A stretch of DNA of 64,000 nucleotides, taken from Orientallactaga sibirica (Eukaryota > Chordata > Mammalia > Rodentia > Dipodidae). The stretch lies in contig JAEOAD010000015.1 of NCBI GenBank assembly GCA_036365145.1, forward strand, positions 1,736,001 to 1,800,000, read 5' to 3'. Positions 55,535 through 64,000 of this stretch are shown one piece after another. The notes beneath the pieces are model-generated. The model did not search any database, was not told where the DNA came from, and was given only the letters and a program-made list of their open reading frames with translations. The translations under genes were made by a program, and so were the position numbers. Each line of letters starts with the position of its first letter. The first letter of the stretch is position 1.

Positions 55535-55860
55535 TTTGTGTGTGTGTATATATATGTGGCATATGCACATTAGTGTGTGCCCCTGTGCACACATGCAGAG
55601 GCAGCCAGAGAACCACTGGGTGTCTTTCTCTGCTTCTCCTTCTTCTTATTATTTTCTTGAGATAAAGAGTGTCTGACCGAATCTGAAGCTGCCAGTTTTG
55701 GTAGTTTTGGTCAGATCCTCGTATCTACACCACCCTCAGAATAGTTGTTGCAGACATGTGTGATCATGCCTGGCTTTTTATGTGGGTGCTAGAGATAGAG
55801 CTCACATCCTCATGCTTGTGCAGCAAATGCTCTTACCCACCAAGCCATCTCTCTAGCCCA
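55535..55860 (-). mobile_element. Long composite SINE
   Basis: TGTGTGTGTATATATATGTG tail complement, ATCATGCCTGGCTTTTTATG and the head complement CAAGCCATCTCTCTAGCCC. Confidence 0.78.
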
Positions 55861-55964
55861 CTTTTGAGAAATTTTAAGAAGGCAAATGCATTAGAACAAG
55901 ATGGTTACTCTGCTATGAATACCTATTCTCAAATTTATAGTGGAATTTTGTGTGTGTGTGTGGT

Positions 55965-56036
55965 GCTGGGTCTGGAAACCAGAGCCTGGTGCATGCTAGG
56001 AAAGTGCTCAAACCTTTAGCTATACCCCCCAGCTCA
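55965..56036 (-). mobile_element. ID-type SINE
   Basis: GAGCCTGGTGCATGCTAGGA and TAGCTATACCCCCCAGCTC. Confidence 0.7.
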
Positions 56037-56054
56037 CACATTGAAATGTATCAG

Positions 56055-56150
56055 TGTTGGTTTGAGGGATATGGCTTTCTGGTAGAGAACTTATCTAGCA
56101 TGCACAAGGCCTCTGGATTCAATTTCCAGAGTCACAAAACAAAACAAAAA
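56055..56150 (+). mobile_element. ID-type SINE
   Basis: ATCTAGCATGCACAAGGCC and TTCAATTTCCAGAGTC with an ACAAAACAAAAC tail. Confidence 0.7.
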
Positions 56151-56274
56151 CCAGTATTAAGAGACAGCACCTTTCCAAGTTGGGGCATGAGTCACCCCGT
56201 GTTTTCATAGAATCCCTAAGGAGGACCTGGGTGCACAATGTAGCAGTACAACGTCTGCATAGAATCCATATAGA

Positions 56275-56400
56275 GAGGCTGGGGGCATGGCTTAGCCATA
56301 GAATGCCTGCCTAGAATCCCCCAGTGAGTGGTTGTGGGTCCTAGCCCAGCATGAACAAAACCCTGTATTCTATTTCCAGAACTATGAATAATAAATAATA
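56275..56400 (+). mobile_element. ID-type SINE (old)
   Basis: GGGGGCATGGCTTAGCCATA, TGCCTGCCTAGAATC and TTCTATTTCCAGAAC; diverged. Confidence 0.6.
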
Positions 56401-56932
56401 TATATCAAACCAAAATAAACAATTGGGATCTTTAAGTGTTGACTGACTAGGCCATGTGCTCTGCTCTCATGAGTGGATTACTATTGTAGGTGTCTGTGTC
56501 TGATAAAAGCTTAATATTTCTGTCACATGTTACATTGTCTTTCTACTGTGTTCTGACTTCCAGTGAGGGCTCTTTCAGGATGCTGACTCCATTTTGGCTT
56601 TCTAAGTCTCCAAATGCAGGGTGGATATCCTTGTGTGGTTTATAATTTACTGATTTGTAACATTCTGAAACAGATTGAGACCATGTTCAACCAGCTGCAT
56701 TGGACAAAGGGAAAGCTGTTTTGCCCACAGGGAAGCTCTTCCTCCACTGTCTACTTGAGGGTCATATGCAATTCAGTATCAGATTGGCAAAGGGCACCTT
56801 TGGAGAAGTCATGGTGTAGGCGTGAATGCATCACAAGTGCTGTGGGAACTGCCTCAGAGTGTTATTGGAGTTTTATGGCAAAACCCAGCTCTAGGAGTTC
56901 CAAAGGACTAGGCTTGGCTTCCCCAATTAAAA
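56401..56932. other. Unassigned stretch
   Basis: About 530 bp with no recognised repeat. A 113-codon plus frame (56614-56955) runs into the next SINE and shows no domain, so I do not call it. Confidence 0.5.
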
Positions 56933-57262
56933 ATATGAGATGGCTCAGCAGATAAGTGCACTCATTATTCAAGCATGAAGACCTGTACTTGATCCTTTGC
57001 ACTCATGTACAAAGCTGGGTGTGCCTGTAACCTCAGGGCTGAGATGGTCAACTAGGAGTTGCTGGTCAGGCAGTCTAACTGGAAAATGGGGAGCTACAGG
57101 TTCAGTGAGAGACTTTCTCAAGAGAAAAGAGCTGAAGAGTGAGAAAGGAGGACACCCAATGTTGCCATCTGACCTCTGCATGTGTGCATCTAGGACATAT
57201 GCTCACACATGTAGACATCATATGAATACGTATTATCCACACACACCAAGAAAAATAAAGAA
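56933..57262 (+). mobile_element. Long composite SINE
   Basis: GAGATGGCTCAGCAGATAAG, GGGGAGCTACAGGTTCAGTG, GGACACCCAATGTTGCCATC and a CACACA/AAATAAAG tail. Confidence 0.8.
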
Positions 57263-57267
57263 ATGAG

Positions 57268-57600
57268 TAGGGCTAGAGAAATAGCTCAGCAGATAAGAGC
57301 ACTTGCCATGCAAGCAAGAGGGCCTGAAAGAGCCTGGAGTTCAATCCCTAACGTGCATGCAAAAAAGCTGGGCATGGCTATGAACAGCTGTGGGGAAAAA
57401 ACAGGAGAATCTCTAATGCTCACTGGTGAGCCATTCTGACCAAAAATGGATTTTTCTGTTTCAATGGGAAACTCTGTCTCAAGGAAACACAGTGGAAAAG
57501 TGATAGAACACCCTTCATGTTCTCCTCTGGCCTTTGCACACATGCACAAGACACACACATCTGCATACACATGTACATACACTATAACACATGCTAAACA
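57268..57600 (+). mobile_element. Long composite SINE
   Basis: GGGCTAGAGAAATAGCTCAG, AAGCTGGGCATGGCTATGAA, TTCTCCTCTGGCCTTTGCAC and a CA-rich tail. It is in tandem, same orientation, with the previous copy. Confidence 0.8.
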
Positions 57601-57998
57601 AGAGGACTTATGAAAAGGAGAGAGACGAGATTTGATAAAGTGCACATTGGGAAGAGGAGCAGATTAAATAGTCCGTGGACCACCAAGGGTATCTTTAGAG
57701 TACTCATATGAGCTTTAGGGTTAAATAGAGCAAGAATTGGGGCACAAGGTATGCATCGTGAAGCAATTCCAATCAAGGTGTGGTCTGGTTGATCATTGTC
57801 TCATTTTTGGTTCTGTAAATGGCCCAACGACATCCTCACTCCTTGAGGGGATAAACTGGTTCTCAGGAGATGCTCCAAGGGGCAGTCTTGTCATCAAAAA
57901 TAAATGGCTTCATCTTTGAATTTGGTCTTTCCAGAGAAACTTTGCTGTTCCAGGAATCTAAGGTGACTGACTATAAGGTTAGGACTTGACTAGAGATC
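57601..57998. other. Unassigned stretch
   Basis: No recognised repeat or supported reading frame. Confidence 0.5.
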
Positions 57999-57999
57999 T

Positions 58000-58320
58000 T
58001 TTCTGGTGTGCTCATGTGTGTGTGTGTGTACATGTGCACATACATGCATGTATGTGTGTGAGTATGATATGTGTGTAAGTATGGGCATGTTCATGGGCAT
58101 GCACACAAGTAGAGGTCAGAGAGCAGCCTCAAGGTTTCTATCTTTGCCTCCTCTGAACTTCAGTAATTCTCCTGAGTCCACTTCTTATTGTCATAGGTAT
58201 GTTGGGATTACAGCATGTGTGATACCGTGTCTGGCTTTACATAGGTTCTGTGGATATCAACTCTGGTCATCAGGCTTGTGTAGCAAGTTCTTTTAACCAG
58301 TGAGCTATCTCCCCAGCTCC
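58000..58320 (-). mobile_element. Long composite SINE
   Basis: A TG-rich tail complement at 58010-58080, GTTGGGATTACAGCATGTGT and the head complement GTGAGCTATCTCCCCAGC. Confidence 0.78.
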
Positions 58321-58549
58321 TGACTGGAGATCTTTAAATACATTTTTGGGGTCTGAAAGAGGATTTTATAGAAAGCTAACAGTAAGGTGACTTCATTACT
58401 CTGATTGTTGTGCCTTCAGCCTTGAAGGAGATGAGATAGGTTAGGTACCATTAATTTCTAGATAGACACTTCTTGGGTGACTATATATCTATAAAGTAAA
58501 AGAGACAGAGACAAAGTGAAGATAGAATGCCAAACTTCTATCTTGCTTT
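58321..58549. other. Unassigned stretch
   Basis: No recognised repeat. Confidence 0.45.
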
Positions 58550-58717
58550 TTTTTTTTTTTTTTTTTTTTTGATATAAGGTCTTACTGTAGCCCAGGTGGA
58601 CCTGGACTTCACTATATAGTCTCAGGGTGGCCTCAGATCCACAGTGATCCACAGTGATCCCCATACATCTGCTTCCCAAGTGCTGGGATTAAAGGTGTGT
58701 GCCACCATGCCTGGTTC
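58550..58717 (-). mobile_element. B1 SINE
   Basis: A 24-base T run, GTCTTACTGTAGCCCAGGTG and AAGTGCTGGGATTAAAGGTG. A small internal tandem duplication of GATCCACAGT sits at about 58637-58656. Confidence 0.93.
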
Positions 58718-59034
58718 TACTTTGCTTTTAATTATTTTGTGGGACCAATAGGGAAATTAGTGCTTTATTTATTTCTTTATTTTTAGTCAAAGAAGCTTAT
58801 TAGCATCTTTTACATCAGCAGGGCAGAATGATGCTCAGTCCTCCAGCTAATTTGGGGAACAGTATTCATATGAGTTCTGGAAGCATCCATAAGGATACAT
58901 CTGGGAAAAAGGTGGAATCAATTACTGGGAACTCTAAGGCCAAGGCTATGGGAGTCACAGGCATGAGAATATGATGGCTCAGGACTGGGAAGGCAGAGGG
59001 CTGTGACAGAGCCTTGTCTTTAAAGAAGGTATGT
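58718..59034. other. Unassigned stretch
   Basis: No recognised repeat or coding frame. Confidence 0.45.
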
Positions 59035-59310
59035 GGGTTTGGGGAGTGGCTTATTGGAAAAGGGCTTGCCTTGTAGCATGAGAGCCTGAGTTTGATCACC
59101 TGAATCCACCTAAAAAATGCCAGGTGTGGTGATGTGTGCTTGCAATGACAACACTGAGGAGGTGGAGACTATGGAGCTCACTGGCTACCTGCTAGCTAGT
59201 CTAATCGATGAGCTTCATGCCAATGAGAGATCCTATTTGAGGACAGGTAGACAGCATTCTTGAGGATCCTGAGGTAGTCTTTTGGCCTGTGTATGGACGT
59301 AAACATGCAT
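59035..59310 (+). mobile_element. Long composite SINE
   Basis: GTTTGGGGAGTGGCTTATTG, CCAGGTGTGGTGATGTGTGC, AGCTAGTCTAATCGATGAGC and AGTCTTTTGGCCTGTG. Confidence 0.75.
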
Positions 59311-59341
59311 ACACAGAATCACAGATAAGAATAAGGAAGAT

Positions 59342-59645
59342 GGGCTGGGGTTATGGTTTAGTGAGTGAGGGCTTGCCACACAAGTATGAGGAACTGACTT
59401 TAGATACACAACACCATGCAAAAGCCAGTGTGTCAGTGTATGCCTATAAGTCCAGTGTAGGAGAGGTGAAGACAGGAGGAACCCTAGGACTTGCTGGCTA
59501 GTTTAGCTGCATTGGTGAGCTCAAGGTTTAGTGAGAGATGTTGTTTCAAAAAATATGGTGGAAAGTGACTGAAGAAGACATCTGAAGTTGACCTCTGGCC
59601 TCCACATAACAAACATGCATACATGTACTCACACATATGAACATG
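59342..59645 (+). mobile_element. Long composite SINE
   Basis: GGGCTGGGGTTATGGTTTAG, GCTAGTTTAGCTGCATTGGT, AAGTTGACCTCTGGCCTCCA and a CATACATGTACTCACAC tail. Confidence 0.8.
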
Positions 59646-59771
59646 GATACATACCACAAGCCAAAGGCTGAGACAGGGAACAGGTACAGAAGCACAGGGA
59701 ACTATGAGGGAGATAGGATCATGTGTTCTTATATTTTTCATATTTTTATTTTATTGTATTTTTGTAACTTT

Positions 59772-59955
59772 AAAAAAAATTATTTACTTGCAAGGAGAGA
59801 GAGAAAGAGAGAGAGAATGGGCACACCAGGGCCTGTAACCACTGCAAATGAATGCTAGATACATACACCTGTTTGTGCCTCTGGCTTTATGTGGGCACTG
59901 GGGACTCAAAACCTGATCCTTAGGCTTTGCAGGCATGTACCTTAACTGCCAAGTC
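59772..59955 (-). mobile_element. B2-superfamily SINE, short-body subtype
   Basis: AATTATTTACTTGCAAGGAG...CACCAGGGCCTGTAACCACT; the head end is diverged (ACTGCCAAGTCCC). Confidence 0.8.
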
Positions 59956-59984
59956 CCATATTTTTGTAATTTTTGATCCCTCCT

Positions 59985-60048
59985 GCAGTACTAGGAATCT
60001 TGCATGCTAGGCAAACACACAACCATTGAGCTCCACCTCCAGTTTCTT
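59985..60048 (-). mobile_element. ID-type SINE
   Basis: CTTGCATGCTAGGCAAACAC and CATTGAGCTCCACCTCCAG. Confidence 0.65.
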
Positions 60049-60349
60049 TCCCTTGACAATTCTGAAGCTAATTTCTAGAGATGACAATTAACAGGTTTAT
60101 TATGAGTAATAAATCTTTCCTAACCAACCAGTTCATAGCTCACACTCCACAGTCAATTCCTTTTGTATGACCTTACACTCCAGGCTAATGTGCTTCTACC
60201 CTAATTACCTCAGGACCAGGTAACAGGTAAATGGGAACAACTCCCTTGTTGTACAATGTTCAGAAATGATGCAAAGTAGCTAATCTTATACATTCCTCTG
60301 TTGAATTTGCCTTTCCCATGGAAATTGTAATAAAGCTTCCCTTTTTGGC
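60049..60349. other. Unassigned stretch
   Basis: No recognised repeat; the frames are short. Confidence 0.45.
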
Positions 60350-60670
60350 CAGAGGACATGGCTCCGCAGGTAAGAACACTTGCTACAACCAAGAGGGCTT
60401 GAGATCATCTGAGGTTGATCCTCTAGCACCCATGTAAACAGCTGGACATGGCCAGGTATATCTGTAACCTCAGTTTTGTGCAGACCAGACACTGGAGAAT
60501 CACTAGGGCTTATAAAAATTGCAGCTCCACATTCAGAGTGAGACTCCACCTCAAGGAAATACACTTATGAGTAATAGAGGAAGGACACCCAATATTCTCT
60601 GGCCTACAGGTGTTTGTGAGCACATCTGTACATATGCCACACATGCACACCCACACATCCCACAAACTAC
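60350..60670 (+). mobile_element. Long composite SINE
   Basis: AGGACATGGCTCCGCAGGTA, GCTCCACATTCAGAGTGAGA and GGACACCCAATATTCTCTGG, with a CACACATGCACACCCACAC tail. Confidence 0.75.
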
Positions 60671-60699
60671 ACATGTAAAAAAATCCCCTTTTCCTTTTG

Positions 60700-61375
60700 C
60701 AAGTGTGTTTGTAAGGTTTGTGAGTATGTATGTGAGTGCATGTATGTGTGCAGGTATGCATGAACATGTGTGTAGAGGCTAGAGGTAGACATCGAGTTTC
60801 TTTCTTAATGACTCTTTTTTTTTAAATTTATTCTTGGTGTGTGTGTGGCATGTGTGTGTGGCATGTGTGGTGTGCTGTATATATATATGGTATAGGCACA
60901 TGTATGTGGTCAGAGAATGTTGAATGTCATTCCTTCATCATTCATCCACCTTTTCCTGAGATGGAGTCTCTCACCAAGTCCTTGCAGTTTTTGTGAGTCC
61001 CAGTGCTTTTTTGGTCTTTGCTCCCCACAGGATTGGGTAATAAATGTGTGTGGCCATACCCAGCTATTTAGGTAGATGCCAGGGAATCGAACTTTGGCAT
61101 TTTCAAGTCTCCTCAAGTCCTCATGCTTGTGTAGAAAACTTAATCACTGAGCCACCTCTTCGGCCTGTCCGCCTTATTTTTTGGGACTCAAGATTCAGCT
61201 AGACTAGTTAACCAGTGAGCCCAGTGACAGTATTCTCCTGTCTCTATCTTCCCAGTGCTGGGATTATAGGCATATGCTACCTTACCCTGCATTTTATGTG
61301 GATGCTAGGGATCTGAACTTAAGTCCTCATACTAATGTAGCAAGTTTTTTACCAAGTGTGCCAACTTCCCAGCCC
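60700..61375 (-). mobile_element. Long composite SINE, split by another of the same family
   Basis: The tail part is 60700-60831 (TGTGTGTAGAGGCTAGAGGT) and the rest 61166-61375 (GCTGGGATTATAGGCATATG, ACTTCCCAGCCCTGA). The two halves join across the inner copy. Confidence 0.75.
60832..61165 (-). mobile_element. Long composite SINE nested in the previous one
   Basis: A GTGTGTGTGGCATGTG tail complement, TGAGATGGAGTCTCTCACC and the head complement CACTGAGCCACCTCTTCGGCC. Confidence 0.75.
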
Positions 61376-61529
61376 TGACCAAGAATCTTGACCACATTTT
61401 GCCTTTGTTTCCTCTATCTTCCCCTGTGCTTCCCAAGAGGCCATACATGAAGTCATGTGGCATCTCTTTTAGGGGATTGTGAGTATAAACTTCTTTTTTT
61501 AATGACATCCATTTTCATATCTGTGTGTC

Positions 61530-62218
61530 TTACCATGTATTTTTGTTCATTTTCTGTGGCAATAACTGAATATCACAGGGAACTGTATAGAGAATAGAGG
61601 TATATTTGGCTCATGGTTCTCTTTGCTAGGGTGTTAAGGAGTACCTGGTGAGGGTGTCCTTGTTGCATAGTTACATGGCAGAGGGATCAGATGGAGAAAT
61701 AAGACAAGTGTGCCAGAGAGAGATTGCTTTTTAATGCATGTATATTGTGTGCATGTTTGTGTGTATATGTGGACACATGTGTTCATATGTGTGGGTGTGT
61801 GCATGTGGAAGCCAGAGGTTGACCTCTGGTGTCTTCCTCAATTGCTCTCAACTTACTCATTGTGACATGGTCTCTTTGGCTAGTCTAGAGAGCTAGCTTG
61901 CCTGGGGATCCCACCTCTACATCCCAAGTATTGGGATTATAGGTAGATGGTCATGTCCACCTGGCATTTACATGAATGCTGGCAATTCAAACTCTGGTCC
62001 TCATGCTTGTGTTGCAAACACTTTATCTACTGAATCATGAAAACTTGCATTTATAACAAAATCACTACACCCATGAGCCCAAGAAGAATAGAGTAATTCA
62101 TTCACAAGGGCAGAGCCCTCATGACACAAAGATGTCTGATCTCTCCAATGCAATTCATGTGTGACTTTTAGGACTAAGTTTCCAACACATGACATATGGG
62201 GTCATTTTCAAACCATAA
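61530..62218 (-). mobile_element. MaLR/MST-type LTR remnant, split by a composite SINE
   Basis: CATTTTCTGTGGCAATAACT, TATTTGGCTCATGGTTCTC, and beyond the SINE AGGGCAGAGCCCTCATGAC, AAGTTTCCAACACATGA and TTCAAACCATA match the antisense of MST/MLT-type LTRs. Confidence 0.7.
61728..62038 (-). mobile_element. Long composite SINE inside the LTR remnant
   Basis: A TG-rich tail complement, GAGGTTGACCTCTGGTGTCT, GTATTGGGATTATAGGTAGA and CTCATGCTTGTGTTGC. Confidence 0.78.
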
Positions 62219-62257
62219 TTCCATATCTGATTCAAACAAATCATTGTACATTTTAAA

Positions 62258-62374
62258 ACAAGGAGCATGGATGGTGGCCATGATTCCTGCAATTGGGAGG
62301 CAGAAGCGGGAAGATTGTCAAATTGAGGTCAGCCTAGGCTACATACCTAGACCTTGTGTCAAAAAATCAAAAAT
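62258..62374 (+). mobile_element. B1 SINE (old)
   Basis: TTGGGAGGCAGAAGCGGGAA, GTCAGCCTAGGCTACATACC and an A-rich tail. Confidence 0.8.
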
Positions 62375-62375
62375 A

Positions 62376-62608
62376 GGGCTAGGAATGTAGATTAGCTGAG
62401 AAAGTGCTTGCCTGGCATACATGAAGCCCTGGGTTCATCCCCAGCACTGCATAAACCAGATGCGGTAGTGCAGTCTTGTAAACCCAGTACTCGGTAACTA
62501 GAGACAGGAGGATCAAGAGTTCAAAGTCATGCTCAGCTATGAAGGGAGTTCAAGGTCAGCCTAGGCTATATGAGAACTTGTCTCAAAACAACAACAACAA
62601 ATAAAAAA
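62376..62608 (+). mobile_element. B4 SINE (ID-B1 fusion)
   Basis: The ID-like head (GAAAGTGCTTGCCTGGCATA, CCCTGGGTTCATCCCCAGC) runs straight into a B1-like half (GTCAGCCTAGGCTATATGAG, CTTGTCTCAAAACAACAAC). Confidence 0.85.
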
Positions 62609-62903
62609 TGGTATAGACAATAAACAATGCCATTGGTCAGGGTGCCAGAGAATGGCTGTTGAAATATAGACATCCCCACCTTAGATCACATTTAAGAGCA
62701 GGACATGAAACTCTGGAGCCTCCTTCCAGGTACTCAGTTCTTGATGACAAATTCAGTAAGCACAGTATTCTGCCACAATTCTAATTTTACATAAATCAGA
62801 TGGGAATCACTGGGTGAGCCTAGCACCTACAGTGTGTGTGTGGGGGGGTGTGCATGTGTAGGCTAGAAGACAAAGTTGACTGTTATTCCTTAATTACTGT
62901 CTA
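62609..62903. other. Mostly unassigned
   Basis: TGTGTGTGGGGGGGTGTGCATGTG and the bases after it (about 62832-62880) resemble a composite-SINE tail; nothing else is recognised. Confidence 0.45.
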
Positions 62904-63204
62904 CTGTCCATCTTTTTTTACAGATTATTTTTAAAATATATTTTAAATATTTATTTATTTGAGAGTGAGAGAGAAAGAGACAGAGAAACAGAGAGAGAGG
63001 AGAGAGAGAGAGAATGGGCCTCCAGCTATTGCAAATGAATTCCAGATGTATGTGCCAACTGTCCATCTTTTTTTACAGATTATTTTTAAAATATATTTTT
63101 AAATATTTATTTGAGAGTGAGAGAGAAAGAGACAGAAAGAAAGAGAGAGAGAGAGAGAGAATGGCCTCCAGCTATTGCAAATGAATTCCAAATGCATATG
63201 CCAA
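62904..63204 (-). repeat. Tandem duplication (155 + 146 bp) carrying a SINE part
   Basis: Both copies (62904-63058 and 63059-63204) run from CTGTCCATCTTTTTTTACAG to GTGCCAA/ATGCCAA. Each contains the inverted tail and CT-body end of a short-body SINE (ATTTGAGAGTGAGAGAGAAA, CCTCCAGCTATTGCAAATGA). The SINE head is missing after about 63222. Confidence 0.9.
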
Positions 63205-63222
63205 CTTGTGCATCTGGCTTTG

Positions 63223-63419
63223 GCCATATAGTGTGGCTAGGTTTTGTGGTTTTTATTGTATGTTTGGGTTTTGTGGCTGAATTTCATGTTGAATTCTGAA
63301 GCTGGGGATTCTGACTGTTCTGTGGTTGTTTTCTTATGTTTTATGGTAGCTTTGCATTACTTGATTTTATGATTTTATGATTTGGTTCTTTACCTATATA
63401 ACATATAGGATTTTATGGT
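63223..63419. other. Unassigned AT-rich stretch
   Basis: T-rich, with GGTTTTGTGG and GATTTTATGATTTTATGATT runs; no recognised family. Confidence 0.45.
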
Positions 63420-64000
63420 TTTCTATTTTTTGAAAATTTCATAAACATATATAATTATTTTGGTTTCCCACTTATCTTCTTTCTTTTTCTCCCCCTCCCA
63501 CTAAAACCCTTTTTCTTCCTATTAGATACTCATCCTAGTTGCCTGCCTTATTTATTTTATTCCCCCCCCCCCAATTTAAATTAGGATCACTTATATGATC
63601 ATGGATGAGAGGTTTATTAATTGGGGAATTGACAATACTCCAGTGGCTATACCACTAAAGGACATGACTTCCCCTCCTCCATTAATAGTCAGCTTCCACT
63701 ACTTACTAAGGGAGGTGTGGAGTCTCATGGACACCTCCCTTATCTATGACAAGACATTGACAGGCTTGATCATGTACAGAAAATCATACCTACTGTGAGT
63801 CCATGAGTATAGTGGTCTTGTCATATGCAGAAGCCAGCATTCCACAGCCTCTCTTCTTATATCCCTCTGCTTTTACATTCTTTCTGTCTTCCTCTGTGAG
63901 CCCTGAGCCTTGGAAAGTGTGGCTTAGTTGTCATATTATGGCTTAACATAAACTGGTTGCTTGTTCGTGGTAATTTTATCATCTGTGTTCAAGGCTGTGA
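63420..64000 (-). mobile_element. LINE-1 3' UTR (continues past the window)
   Basis: The order of blocks matches the other inverted L1 3' UTRs here: ACATTCTTTCTGTCTTCCTC and CCCTGAGCCTTGGAAAGTGT near 63870-63920. A C10 run is at about 63563-63572. Confidence 0.75.

Noticed and set aside
56614..56955. 113-codon plus frame
   Set aside because: It ends inside a composite SINE, shows no family motif and no codon bias that I can see.

Overview
This is mammalian, rodent-type nuclear DNA made almost entirely of repeats and retrotransposon debris. I find no intact host gene, no spliced gene model, no tRNA, rRNA or CRISPR array. The rodent call rests on B1 (7SL-derived), ID and B4 SINEs, MaLR-type LTRs and an ERVK/IAP-like provirus. 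An abundant B2-superfamily SINE with the head GGCTGGAGAGATGGCTTAGC looks like the kind I associate with jerboas and other dipodoids. That lineage assignment is from memory and is not proven here.

Layout. 1-4849: a 47-bp minisatellite array with higher-order structure, running off the left edge. 4850-12283: a near full-length plus-strand LINE-1 with an intact 363-codon ORF1 and a dead ORF2. 12456-16517: a second LINE-1 on the minus strand, tail-to-tail with the first. 16545-18118: a CSNK2A2 processed pseudogene split by a solo LTR. 18119-20671: a third, 5' LINE-1 piece. 20672-23676: a deleted ERVK-like provirus (minus). 23677-35984: old LINE-1 pieces, MaLR LTRs, many SINEs, microsatellites and pyrimidine tracts. 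35985-45960: three minus-strand LINE-1 3' ends in a row, the last with a decayed full ORF2. 45970-47655: a YBX1 processed pseudogene. 47988-54757: another plus-strand LINE-1 with a tandem-repeated 5' UTR, broken ORF1/ORF2 and an inverted LINE-1 tail inside it. 54758-64000: mostly SINEs, notably a long composite tRNA/B1-like family, several of them nested.

How it works together. Nothing here forms a cellular pathway. The only open reading frame I would call a protein-coding candidate is the LINE-1 ORF1 at 6006-7097. The retrocopies (CSNK2A2, YBX1, all SINEs) are products of LINE-1 reverse transcriptase acting in trans. The most unusual signals are a 59-bp LINE-1 fragment patched exactly into the minisatellite within a fresh two-unit duplication, the 14-unit higher-order period of the satellite, and several nested or deletion-linked insertions. 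Coordinates of old repeats are estimates by eye, usually good to about 10-30 bp; where a target-site duplication is quoted the edges are exact.
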